This document shows positions 34,504 through 45,824 of a DNA stretch of 56,378 nt, piece by piece. The notes below the pieces were generated by a model. That model was given only the letters and a program-made list of their open reading frames with translations. It had not been told where the DNA came from and did not search any database. This DNA is from Scenedesmus sp. ARA3 (lineage: Eukaryota; Chlorophyta; Chlorophyceae; Sphaeropleales; Scenedesmaceae): contig RWJK01001955.1 of assembly GCA_004335835.1 (NCBI GenBank), positions 7,220 to 63,597 of the forward strand. The letters run 5' to 3'. The translations under genes and the position numbers were made by a program. How positions within the stretch are numbered: position 1 is the first letter of the stretch; each line of letters starts with the position of its first letter.

Positions 34504-37388
34504 CAGTTGTGTGACCATCAGTGTGCTCGCTCCCAGCCAGGGGAAGGCCCAATAGGCAGTGAGTGGCTTCTGAACGTCCACCCGCAGCAGGAGCAGCAGC
34601 AGCAGCAGGGCAGCAGCAGCAGATGCAGGTGCCACCTTGAAAAACAGATTGCAAAAGCCATTCACACGTGCTTCTCAATCCCCCCAAAGCTCAAGCCCAC
34701 CTGCTTCACAACGAGATCCAGTTGAGCCATCGTCTCCTTCTGTGCTGCGGGCATGCCAATTGCATCATACAGCTGCTCATGAAACTTGGGCACGTGCAGC
34801 TGCTGCTGCTGCTGCCGCCGCGCACTGCTGCTGCTGCTGCTGCTGGAGGTGGTGGGGTAGGACTTGCCCCTGTTAACTAAGTGCAGCTGTCCTGCTACCC
34901 TGGCCAGGTTGAGGCACAGCAGCATGTGCAGCTCCTCAAATGGTGCTAGTGCTGCTGCTGCTTGCTGAGGGGTGGCCTGCAGGACTCGAGGGTGGATGAC
35001 ACGTGCGCAGCAGCAGCAGCAGTGGAGAGCAGCAATGCAACCGTAACCAGAGCAGCAGCCTATTGGGTTCATGCAGTATGCAGTGCTCCGCAGCAGCTGC
35101 ATGATGCCAGCATCAACTGAGCCATCAAAGACAGCCACCCGAACTTTTGAGAGAGGATAGTTACATGTGGGTCCTGGCACCATCTTGAATGGTGTGAGCC
35201 ACAACAGGTTGAACACAAGGCCTGAGACCAGAAAAGGAGAGTGAGCACCGCTGAACTTTAGCATCATAGCCAGCAGACATCTGCATGCTTGCGAGGCAGA
35301 TGCCAGCTCTGTTGTCAGGTCCATCTGTAGCTGCAAGTAAACAGAGTGCTGCATCATGCAGTGAGCCCCGTGCAGGCTTATTTCAAGGATTTGGCGAGCA
35401 ACTTGACCACATGCAACACCTCTACACCTCCGCACCATGCGTAGAGACCGGAAAATAATAGCCGCCAGCGTGTGGGCTGTGCCTGTTGCTGCCCGCATTG
35501 CCTGCTCAGCATCTGTCGGGCCGCTTTTGAATGGCCGGCTGGCTGCATGTGCTGCTGCAGTGACGCCCGCAGCTTGCGCCTCTGGGCCCTGTCGGCAGTT
35601 AGCAGTGGGCGGTTGGCAAAATCAGTGCAATCACAACGCCGTATGTTACACGTTCAGGTGCGCCAGTAGATGGCATGTGCTGCTGCAGCGACACCGCAGC
35701 ATGCGCCTCTGGGCCCTGTCGGCAGGATCAGTGCAGTACAGCCAGTGTCAAGACACGGAGCGCAGCTGTGAGCTGAATGCATGCGCTGCTGCAGCGACGG
35801 CTGCAGCGTGCGCCTCCGGGCCCTGTCGGCAGTTGGCACTGCAGCCAGTATCAAGACACGGAGCGGAGCTGTGAGCTGAATGCATGTGCTGCTGCAGCGA
35901 CGGCTGCAGCGTGCGCCTCTGGGCCCTGTCGGCAGGATCAGCGCAGTCAGCATGGACACACGGTGTGGTGCTCTGAGCTGAATGCATTGGGCTGCTGCAG
36001 CGGCTGCTGCTGCAGGCGCCTTTGCACCCTGTCGGTTGGCAGGAAGCAGTCAGCATAAGCAGATGCCACTGCTGCTGATGCATGCTCGACCAACGAGGGT
36101 GCATACAGGAGCAGAGAGCATAGAACTGCTGCTGTGCCTGGCATGGGTGTGCATGGTTGATGGTGTGACAAGGTGTGCGGGCGGCCTGCGGCTGGCGTGT
36201 GCTGCTGCAGCAGCACCAGTGTACATTTGTGCACCACGTGCTGCAGCAGCGCCAGTGTGCATTGTCGTACCGCCTGAAGCGAGCGGGCACAGTGTCTGTG
36301 CTTTGGGCTTGCAGGAAAACTGGCAATGCCCTCGTGCTTGCTGCCACCGCCCATATCTGACCACTGCGCTGCCCGCCTCGACATGTCAGTTATGATGAAA
36401 AGTAACAAACACATGGCGCACCTGCCAGCCCCGCATCAGTGCTGCTGCCAGGTTGGCTGCTGGTGCCACGGTGGGTCCAATCACAGGGCAGAGCAGCCCT
36501 ACAGGAGTTGGGCTTTGCAGCGAAACCATCAGTGGATTCCAGAGTGAGAGCAGGGCTGCTGCCAGCTCGTGACTGCTGGGGTCCAGGGGCTGTGGCGCGC
36601 AGCGCTTTGCTGCTGCATGCATCGCCGTGAGTGCTGCTGCCAGTGCAGGCATGACGCCTGCGAGGGAGATTGTATGGTATAATTTTGGGCATTTGTTTGA
36701 GTCTGCTGCAGCGCTGCGTGACAGCCCTGCTGGTGCCAGCCTGGTGCGAGGAGAGCACTTTCAAGTCACGGAAGGCATAACTGCACGTAGCAATAGCATA
36801 ACACTGCTTGCAGGAAAGGCGGCAGGGGCTGGGTGCTACTGCTGCTGCCTGTGTTAGCTCGCACACAGCAAGTCCCGCACCGTGGCAGCAGCACTGGCTG
36901 CAAGTGCACTGCTGCATGCAAGCATGCTGTGCGACTCAGCAGCACTTACCTGTCTGCGCCACCTGCTGCTTTATCTGCATGCTGGCTGTGATCTGGTCCT
37001 TCTCGAGCCAGCAAATAACACACATGTTGCCGCTGTCTGCTAGCCAAGAGATGCACTCCTTTTGCTCTATGCTGAGCGCCTGCAGGTCCGCTGCTGTGCT
37101 CAGCAGGCTTGTTAATGCCATGCAAAGCTTTTCGATGATGCGGAAGGTGCTGAGCAGGCTCTGCAGGGGTTCACAGGCAATGTCTGGCCCTACTGCTTTG
37201 GACAGGTCAGTAAGGTTCTGCAGGTACCCCAGCATATCAATGATTTGCTGGCGGTGCTGCTCAACATTGCCGGCATTCACGTTGCTAAGCTGCGTCAAGA
37301 GCTGCTCGACGTCTGGTGCTGCAGCGCGCGACCAGTGCACACTGTGCACTTGCTCCCCAGCATGGGCTCGCCTTTGCCTGCTGGTCAT
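32636..37388 (-). CDS. MYND zinc-finger gene B
   Basis: This paralogue of gene A lies directly upstream of it in head-to-tail order. Supported exons are 36950-37388, 36422-36657, 35436-35588, about 35088-35330 (3' limit unsure), 34701-34976, 33797-34337 and 32636 to about 33574. Phases agree through the 33797-34337 exon. The C-terminal finger reads CNSPECQNMSKL ... CSGCRAVSYCCRECQLAHW, followed by HKRVCKQLSGSKK and TGA. The matching frame just upstream of the last exon has a TGA and no clear AG in register, so the 33574-33797 junction is unresolved. The first half of the last exon of gene A (about 170 residues) has no counterpart here. The last exon carries a long alanine tract from (CTG)31. 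MYND proteins include methyltransferases and transcription cofactors, but I see no SET domain, so no function is assigned. Confidence 0.8.
33025..33117 (+). repeat. (CAG)31 microsatellite coding polyalanine
   Basis: Thirty-one uninterrupted CAG triplets lie in the last exon of MYND gene B, read on the minus strand as alanine codons. This is the longest pure triplet run in the window. Confidence 0.95.
33625..33714 (+). other. tRNA-like Pol III promoter-like sequence, doubtful
   Basis: AAGTTGGTAGAGC resembles an A box and TGTTCAATCC a B box, closed by a 5-bp CCGAT/ATCGG stem. The other arms do not fold well, so a functional tRNA is unlikely. It could be a SINE relic, and lies where MYND gene B lacks part of its last exon. 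Confidence 0.25.
34440..34586 (-). repeat. Two echoes of MYND gene B exon 6 start
   Basis: The real exon starts at 34337 with VDFQKMTM. Copies start at 34467 (VDIQNQGN, AG kept after a CTG run) and 34581 (VDVQKPLTAYWAF, CAG mutated to CGG). Spacings are 130 and 114 bp. Confidence 0.88.
35690..36040 (-). repeat. Four tandem echoes of MYND gene B exon 3 start (103-127-bp period)
   Basis: The exon start GPEAQAAGVTAAAHA begins at 35588. Copies begin at 35715, 35822, 35925 and 36028, spacings of 127, 107, 103 and 103 bp. Each keeps GACAG in front of GGCCC or a variant. They form the most extended array of acceptor echoes in the window. Confidence 0.9.
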
Positions 37389-40300
37389 TGTCGAGACGAA
37401 GGCTAACGTTACGTGAGGGCATGTCAAAACAAAATCATTTCCATTATTGACACATATGACCCTGAACGATATGCAAGAATTGCTCATCGAAGACACGACA
37501 GGACATGTGAACAGTCACCAGTGACAAATTGTCACTGACAACTGACAGCTGCAGGATACAGCGACACCGAGCAGCGCAGCCCTACCGCCGATGCCTGCTG
37601 CCCGTGATTATGCATCAACGACAGCTAATGGTCAGTCAATCCGCTTCTACTGAGCTTGGCGGGAACACTGGCATAGCTCTGCTGAAGACCCACAACGCAT
37701 TCGAGCAGTCACCAGAAAGCAGTAGTCAGAGACACACACCTTGTTTCTCTGCGATGACACCTTGCCACTTCTTTGGAGGGGGTAAGGTAGGGCGTGAAGA
37801 AACCTTGCTCGCAAATTTTCCCTCTACGAAATTTACATTCAACTGCAACAACTGCAACTTGCAATTGGCCCAACCGTCAACACCACAGACCTACGCTACC
37901 TGGCTCCCCACCACACGAACAGTGCCACAGCACCTGGCCCCCTTGAGCAATTGTATTAAACCACCCAAAAACAACATGCAACACAGCCTGCTGTGGGTGC
38001 GCCACAGACGACAATCAGTTGACCCAGGTGGTCCACCCACTCCCCTGCAGAAGACTGTCAATTAACATGCCAACACGCATGCTGTGAGATGCAAGCACGC
38101 GGGGTGGCGTTGCAGCAGCATGCGTGATGTGCGCGGCTGCAACATTCATACAATGCCAGCCAAGCAGACACAGCAGACACAGCAGAGTTAGGCCCAAACA
38201 AGACACATACCAAGTCGTTTGCAGGATGTGCATGAGCAACTGGCAGTGCAGTGGTGGTCTACTCTGCTGCCTTGCATGCCAACCAACACGTGGTAGTGCA
38301 CGCAGCGAGCAGCGTGCACGACACATGCAGGGCAAGCAGGTACAACAACATGCAGCAGAGTGAGACAGCATCATGCTGTCATATGGTAAGACAAGACCCC
38401 AGGGGAAAAGCCCAACCCCAGTCGAACACCTTCAGCCAAAGACCCTGCCTGTGCAGGCATGCTAACAGCGCGGCAGCAGGCAGACAGCTGCCTGCAAATA
38501 ATACGTGGAAGCACGAGCCGCAAGCCACTTAACCCCCAGCCACGGTCACACGCCGAAACCCATAGAATTCTGCTTGTGCAATCGCATGTACGCTGATAGT
38601 AAGGAAGCCAACATGCACAATCCCGTTGGCCCGTGACATGGTGACGCATGAGTAGCTGCGATCACCATGTGTGATTTCTGCTGCTTCTGTACGTTGCTCC
38701 TGTTATATCAAACAATGCCCGAGCCCCACCACACAACAACCCCGCAACCCCGCAAAAGGCCAACACTGACGGCACAATTTCAGATGCGCAGCTGACACAA
38801 CATACCACGCGTACCATTTGCATACAAACAACCAACATGTAGGTGATGCTGCACCCCAATCTGTTGCCAGCGTTGCAGAGATCGCTGACACAGTTGACAC
38901 TGCCGGCTTAACTGAAACAGCTGGAAAGATAGCAATTGTAACAATGTTTCGAAGGTTCCAAAAGCATCCAGCCAGCCGATCCAAACACGCTTGTTGCAGC
39001 AACAACTCTGCACAAAGCACTTCAAATGCTACGCAAAGAAGCCAACAAACAAAGCAGGCACATTCAAACAGCCGCTGCCCCAACAAGCACACCAATAGCA
39101 CCCAAACCTGGTGTTCAACAACCCTGCAGCACGCTTGGTGCACAGTTGCACCTTGAAACCTTTTTTCACTCGAGTCCATACAAAGCACGCATGCATGATA
39201 CACAAAGCACGCATGCATGATACCCTGGTCCTGCATCACAATGTCACCACCATCGCAACAATGTCTGGCAACACTAACCTGCGCAGCAGTCCTGTTGCAA
39301 GCCGCTGAAGATAGCACAATCACAACACATTGCCTCAGTGCAGCAGCTGCCAACACAATAGCTAGAATTGCATGCAGCTGGGGTGTTCAGCTTCCAGCCA
39401 TTAGATTCCAGCATTTGACAACAATCTTCGCAGCAAGCAGGGTGAAACACAACACTGTTCAACACTGCACAACCCCTGCAGCCGACATACAGAGGACGAC
39501 ACATGCAGCAACACCAAACTTGCTGCTTGCCGCCTGCCCGTTATTGCTGGCACGGCATAACCCATAAGCAGCAGAGGAAGCAAACAAAGCTCAACCTCCA
39601 AACTGCATGCTGCACTGCGAGATGACAACACACACTATATTTCTGTCAACACACTACAGCAGCTTGATTGCAGCTGCTTCCAGCCAAACACAACTCCGGC
39701 CTCCCAGTACTGCGTGCCGCATCGTAGCTGGTCATGCTACATTGTACACTTAAGTCCCAAGCTTGGGACTAGCATGAGGCGTGTTGCAGTTGCAGCAACC
39801 ACCCCGACGCCAATTGGCGTGCAAGCCCAGCAGACGGAAGGAGAACAAACACCTGCAACTGCGTCAGCTAGCTGCCACCATGCAAAGCAACCCACCCTGG
39901 TGCCCCTTGCGGGCACTCCACTGCCTGTCACATACAATCAGCAGAAACACCAAGTCAAAGACAGTCAAAGAAGGAACACAAACCATGACCACTATAACCA
40001 TGACCAATATACAAGCACTACCTCTTCCCCAAGGACGCACAGGTGCGTTGCCAGACACATTAACACAGCAACACTTGCCTGCTACACCGCCAGAGTGAGC
40101 AGCAAACAACAGCAAACAAAGAGAACTGCCGTACAACAGCTGCTCACCTTCCCATACACTACCTCAGGCAGCAAGTGCCCAAACATCTGCACCTGCTCCA
40201 ACAGCACCTTCTGTCTTGCAGCCAGCCAGGCACCCTTCTCAAAGCCTCCTCTTGCAGGAGGAAAGATGCCAAGAAAGAACACGGCAAAACATACAGCAGC

Positions 40301-41092
40301 TCTCCACGCACATGCACAGCGCGTGCGCTGTATGCATTCATCACCGACAGCACCACTGTCTCACAAACAAAAAGCAGAAGCACAGAAAATGCTGTGCTGC
40401 AGCTAGTGTACATGGCGGTAGTGCTGCACTGAGCTGCACCACACTGCCAACGTAACGCACTGGCGCTGCAACAAAACAATTGATCACAGCAGCTTCTAAA
40501 GCGTGTAGTCCATCAAAACAGTGAATCAAGCCCAGGACAGACCAATTCAGCTGCCTGAGGAGGCCACTTCACACCGAAACCATCCAACAAGTGTCCCAAA
40601 TCTACCCGCCCTGCACACTGCTCTCTGGCCAACCAAGTCAGCATACTGCCTGCAAACTTGCAAGCTCTTGAACAGCACGCTCACGACACAGCACAACAAC
40701 TGGCTAAGCAACTTTTCATCAGACTCCACTAGAATCTTTCAATGCAACACAAATGCAACACTTAACACGTCTACCTGGCCACGAGCAGCATTTGAACGCC
40801 ACACACCAGCTCACAAACTTTTGTCATCGCACCACAACACATCTAGCTGGCCAGGCCCAGCAGGGCGCTCAGGCCGTTTGAAAGCTCGCTGTAGTTGTGC
40901 ACCAACACGCCAGCCTCAATCAGAGCCAGCAAGACTCAGCGGCCCCTGCAACGCCTCATTCGCACCACACACGTCAACCAGGCGGCGCCAAGCAGCGCCG
41001 CTTGCGCCACCGGCCAGCTGCTTATACAGTTGAACGCCAGCTGGCGCAGTAACCAACATAGCCAGGCACCAACAGCACCTATGTGCACACAT
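37389..41092. other. Gene-poor stretch, CA-rich on the plus strand
   Basis: No convincing frame is seen. The bias (GT-rich on the minus strand) suggests transcribed 3' sequence of the gene ending at 41093 plus MYND gene B upstream DNA. A 21-bp direct repeat with core AAAGCACGCATGCATGATA lies at about 39180-39222. Confidence 0.5.
40842..40975 (-). repeat. Downstream copy of the last 130 nt of the unknown gene at 41093
   Basis: It matches the end of the final exon, including LIEAGVLVHNYSELSNG and the stop region, displaced by 249 bp. Internal indels break the frame. The original at 41091-41225 is the intact one. Confidence 0.9.
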
Positions 41093-42802
41093 CTAGCTGG
41101 CCAGGCCCAGCAGGGCGCTCACACCGTTGCTGAGCTCGCTGTAGTTGTGCACCAGCACGCCCGCCTCAATCAGAGCCAGCAGCAGCGCAGGGCTCAGCCG
41201 GCCCTGCAGCGCCTCATTCGCGCTGCTCCTGAACTTCCTTTTGAGCTTGTTGGCACGCTTGAACTGGCCCAAAAGTAGAGACACAAATGCGCTGCGGGCT
41301 GCCAGCCGGGCCTTTTCAGAATGGCTAAGCCCCTCCTGCTGAAGCAGGCTGCTGCTCAAGTCCTGGAAAGATGGAGTGGATGCCTTGAAAGATGCTGCAG
41401 TGGTTATGGCGGCGGCTGTGTAGCAGGCGAATGCAGATGACGAGAAGGCCGAGCTGCTGCTGCTGCTGCTGCCGGATGCCGTAGCCATCGAGAACGCCGG
41501 CTGCAGCTGCAGCTGCAGCTGCTGCGCCGGCTGCTGCGCCGGCTGCACAGACTCGGCAATGAGTGCAGCAGCAGCAGCCTCTGCAATTGCATCGGTAAGT
41601 GATGCTGCGGGTGACAGCTGCCTCTCGAGCTTTGCAGGGTGCTCCTGCTGATATTTCACAACCAGCTGCCGCACTACCAGTGCTACTGCTGCTGCCACAC
41701 CCAGCCTCAGAGCCGGAATGCTTCCGATGTCTCCACTAAGGTCTAGCACCCCATACATCTGCTGAAACAGGTCAATCAGCGACTTGTCGATCAAACCCTC
41801 CAGCAGGGAAAACCCTAGCAGGTTGTGCAGGTTCTGCGTGACCTTCTCTAAACCCCAGCTGACGGCTGCGTTGCTGCCGAAGAGGCTGAAAGTTAGGGTT
41901 TTGAGCGCAGCCTGGCCGGCGCCGAGGGCCGAGGGGTTTATTGCTGCTGAAACACTGTCTAGCTTTGCCACGTCACCAAGGACCTCGCAGACGTCGTCGA
42001 AGGATGCGGACGCGAATCCGGGGTCGGTCAACTGCGCAGCAACAGGAGGTTTGACCAGAGGGAAACAGGAAAATGAGCATGGTGTTACAGACAGATGGAT
42101 GTACAGGAAAGCTGCTGAGCTGCACGTGCGAGACGCGAGCAGGGCTGTTGCAATGCACACATAATGCACCCGTGGCCTGAGTTCCGCCACTGCTGCTGCT
42201 GCTGCTGCTGCACAGATCTACCACCGCAGCTGCAACACACCAGCGACACAGTGCACCCAACACCCTGCATGCATAGGCCAGCCCAGCAGCTTGCTGTTGC
42301 CTGCTGCTGCTGCTGCTGCAATGCACGCCCAAAGACAGCTGTTGCTGGCACACTGCAATCTGCCGTTGCTGCACATTGCTGCACAGATTGTACTGCACAC
42401 GCAGCTGGTACAACAGCAGCAGCACCATGCACACAACACCCCCATGCACAAGCCAAACCAGACTAGCCCACTCACCATGCCAAGCAGCTTGCTGTTGCCT
42501 GCTGCTGCCTCTGCTGCCTCTGCCACTGTGCCCAGTGCCTGTGGAGGTGCAGCAGATGCTCTGCGGGACAATCCAATGCTGCAACTGCCGCTGAACTGCC
42601 GCTGCATGCCGGTGTCCATGCTGCTCTTGCGCTGCATGGCAGAAGCAGCAGAGCTGCTGCTGCCTGTGGTGGGTGTAGCATGGTGTGGCCTGGGTAGTGC
42701 GCATGCACCTGCTGCTGCTGCAGATGATCTGCTGCTGCTGTGGGACGCAGCGCGGCCTGCTGCTGCGCGGCCCGTTGCAGCCGGGCGGGCTGTGAGCATC
42801 AT
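41093..42802 (-). CDS. Unknown protein, two exons, possible organelle-targeted N-terminus
   Basis: Exon 1 is 42476-42802 and exon 2 is 41093-42031, joined in phase 0 with GT-AG ends, giving 421 aa. The first about 100 residues are rich in Ala, Arg and Ser with few acidic residues (MMLTARPAATGRAAAGRAAS), as expected for a transit peptide. The mature part has hydrophobic helices (LRLGVAAAVALVVRQLVV), a Gln-rich linker and a basic segment (GQFKRANKLKRKFRSSANEA). I do not recognise a domain. It could be a plastid or mitochondrial protein. Intron 1 contains an echo of the exon 1 end. Confidence 0.65.
42279..42310 (-). repeat. Echo of exon 1 end of the unknown gene
   Basis: This copy of AGNSKLLG reads AGNSKLLGW with the GT donor lost. 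It lies about 190 bp downstream of the real donor at 42476. Confidence 0.75.
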
Positions 42803-44105
42803 GATGATGGCTCCTGTGGATTGAAATTGGATTCAAACAGATTTGGGGTCAGCAAGCTGAGGTGAGTTGGCCAGACTTGCACGGAAGAGCAATGCAGTCC
42901 CAGTGCTGCTGCTGGCGTTGCATGTGGTCCAGCTGGCATGCACCTAAGCATGCACCTAAGCATCGGGCACAGCAGCTGCGTTCAACTTAAAGTTCTGACA
43001 TGTTTATACTAGTCGACCAGCTGCACACAGCGATGGATGCTGCGGTAGTGCCTGCCGGGCAACTGACAGGCAGCTGCTCGTGGTAGGTTGGGCTGGCGAT
43101 GCTGTGCAGCTGGGCAGGGACTCACCCTTTCAGCAGCTCCTTTTAGTTGACTACTACGTTTTGCTTTGTTCTATTGCGCTAGAAAGCTGATCGCGAGGAG
43201 GCTAAGCTCTAGAGTGATGTGCCCAAACGAGCTTAACCAGGTCTATTTTAGGCCCCTTAGATAGAAGCGTTGTTGAGGGTCGCGTTGTGTCTAAGATCAG
43301 TGAAAGACAGCGGCCTGTGAGGGCTGCGCGTGCATGAAGGGGCTCCTGCTAAACAGGTCGCAGGTGTGACGCGTAGACGACGTAAGTCTACCACGCTGCA
43401 TCCGCAGCTTACAGTATGTGTTTATGCTGAGATGTTTCACACATCGAGTTTTTTTATGTGATGGCGAATGTTGGGGTGCTCTGACTGCTGTATGGAAACT
43501 CCGGACTTGTGGCAGTCTGGCATGTTTTGTCATACATTTGATGCGAGCACACCGCGCCCAAGTGCCAACCCGGTAGGTCCCTGCGCTTGGAAATAGCTCA
43601 AGCTTTTACAAAATACATGCACCTCACGCAATGAGAAGGACGATAGGACAGATTTACCTCTACAGCCTGTAGCCAACTGCCAACTTGGCCGCTGACTTGG
43701 CATTGCCTGCCGCAGGCAGATGCTAACTTGGCATAAACTGCAGTGTGCACAGCACCGACACCTGCACTGCTGATGCCTGGAAGCACACTCCCACGCATAC
43801 ATGAGTTTCGTTCGAAGATCCAGATGCAACAAGAGACACCTGAATTTTCACGGCGCTGGGTGGCTGGCGCCGCACCCACCGGGTGTGCAGGCTGCACACG
43901 TCACACACTGACAAAGGTGTAGTTCATTGATCCATCATAGCAGCAATAGTTGCTTAAGTGCCAACCTTTCAAGTGATGTGACAGGAAAACCCCAAACACA
44001 GCTTTTGTCAGCAGCTGCACAGGAATCATCTGCCACTTCACACAAATCGCCAGCCATCGCTGCGTAATAATTACTTCACTTTGATTGTTATGCTATGGCA
44101 CTGCA
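42803..44105. other. Spacer without recognised genes
   Basis: No frame of interest is seen. TTACA at 43606-43610 is a TGTAA on the minus strand, about 500 nt after the stop at 44106, and may be its poly(A) signal. Confidence 0.45.
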
Positions 44106-45720
44106 TCACGCATCACCTGCTGCGCCTGCTGCCGCCTGTCCTCCAAACAGCAGCGCAGCAGCGTCAGGGTCGGCCACATCTGCAGCAGTCAGCCCAAGGC
44201 CTGCTGCAGCTGCTGCTGCTCCCGGCTGGCTGGCAAGCCACGCAATCACGCTGCGTCTGCCTGGCGTCATTCTCGCCATGAAAACATCTGCTGCTACAGC
44301 TGCTGACGGGCCCCGCAGCAGTGACAGCAGCACCTTAGCTTGCTCAGCAGTGAGCTCCCTGCCAGACAGCAGCCCAAAAAGTGGCGAGGCACACAGCGCT
44401 GCATTAGCCCTTGGCGCTTGCACTGCCTGTTGCGCCAGCTCCAGAATAGCTGCTGTTGGCAGCTGCGGCGCTGCAGGCAGCTCACATAACATCTCAATAA
44501 CGTCCGGCCAGGTGGCTGTTGTTGCTTGGTCCGAGGTCTTGCAGCGCAACTGCACTGCCAGCCGCAGCAGCGCCTCTACTGCTGCTGCTGGCAGGTTGAC
44601 TGTGGCGGTGTCCATGGGCTGAATAAACATGTCATACAGGTTGTTGGCCGCTGTTGAGAGGCGGATACCAAACGGCTGGAAGTTTTGGTCGCAGGCTGCT
44701 GCTTTGAAGGCGGCAACGAGCACGGTGAGGGCCACAGCCAGCAGGTCTGCTGTGCGGGCTGGTGTCAAATCCTGCAGCAGCTGCAGAAAGCAGCAGCAGC
44801 AGCAGCAGCACCAGCACCAGCAGCAGCACTGTTGCTGACAACGGCAGGTGCAATGTAGTGAACTTGTGTGTTGCACATGTCATGCAACACATAGCATGCA
44901 TGGCAAACTCTCTGTGAATAGCATGCATGGCAAGCGCAGTTTGAGCAGGTTGGGGATGACATGATGTGCATGTGCCGACTGCACTGACGATAGCAAGTAA
45001 TATCGGTGCTTGTGGCAATGCCAAATCTGCAATGCATGGCAGCTCTACATGTGTTGTATTCTTAACACACCTTAGAACAAACCATGAATCCTTTGTTGTA
45101 CATCAGTGCTGCGCACTTACATGCTCATTTGCAGGTCCGCCTATGCCTTCAAAGCAGCACAATCGCCGCAGCTCATCAGGCAGGTCAGCAGCCCACTCCT
45201 CCAGCGGGACAGCAGCACTGAAAGCCTGCACCCACACCTCAAATCCTTCAAAACAGGCGTATGCACGGTCTGCCAGCTGCTGTGCTGTGATTTGCACGCG
45301 TAAACCAGCCCGCATGAGCGCCTCCGCAGCAGCAAGTGGCACGCCAGGGATGGCCAGCAGCTGCTGGCTGCACTGGTTGATCGTGGCTGCTGTCACCGCC
45401 GGCTGGTGCAGCAGCCAGCGCAGCGCCTTGATACTGTTGGCTTCATCTGTTACTGCTGCAGCTGGTGCTGGGGCTGGTGCTGCTTCCAGCGCAGCTGCTG
45501 TTGCTGCTGTTGCAGCCTGCGCTGCTGCAGCTACGCTGCGCACCAGCAACGCACTGCTCAGCCGTTCACTGCACAGCTGCTGCAGTGCTCTGCTGCACGC
45601 CCACAGACGTACAGTGTCTTCTGCGACCAATTGGTGCTGCACACAGGCATCAAGAGCTGCTGCTACACGCACTTGCTGCTTCTCTGCATCTGCACCTGCA
45701 GCATGCGCTGCAGCATCCAT
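44106..45720 (-). CDS. Tandem unknown family, copy D
   Basis: Coding exons are 45121-45720 and 44106-44771, phase 0, giving 421 aa. A non-coding 5' exon probably ends at 45824 (TTGCAG|GTACAG) and the ATG follows the acceptor directly. The protein starts MDAAAHAAGA and is Ala/Leu-rich and presumably helical. Family hallmarks are AEDTVRLWACSR, ERLSSALLVRSVA, QLLAIPGVPLAAAEAL, PLEEWAADLPDELRRLC, then DLTPARTADLLAVAL, one LPAAAVEALLRLAVQL module, and a C-terminal WLASQPGAA...GLGLTAADV...ALLFG. No known domain is recognised. The spaced leucines of VRLWACSRALQQLC vaguely recall an F-box helix, but I do not assign it. Confidence 0.78.
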
Positions 45721-45823
45721 CTGCCTGTTTACAAGAAGCAGTGTGTTCAGAGATGTCAGGTGGGCAAGCCAAACATTAATACAGCTGCGTATCGCTCAGC
45801 AGCTGTGCAAGCACTGGCTGTAC
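45721..45823 (-). other. Putative 5' UTR intron of copy D
   Basis: The GTACAG donor and AG acceptor abut the ATG. Introns of 105 and 107 nt occur at the same place in copies E (48662-48766) and F (52475-52581). Their first about 40 nt, containing CAGTGCTTGC, are unusually well conserved. Confidence 0.6.
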
Positions 45824-45824
45824 C

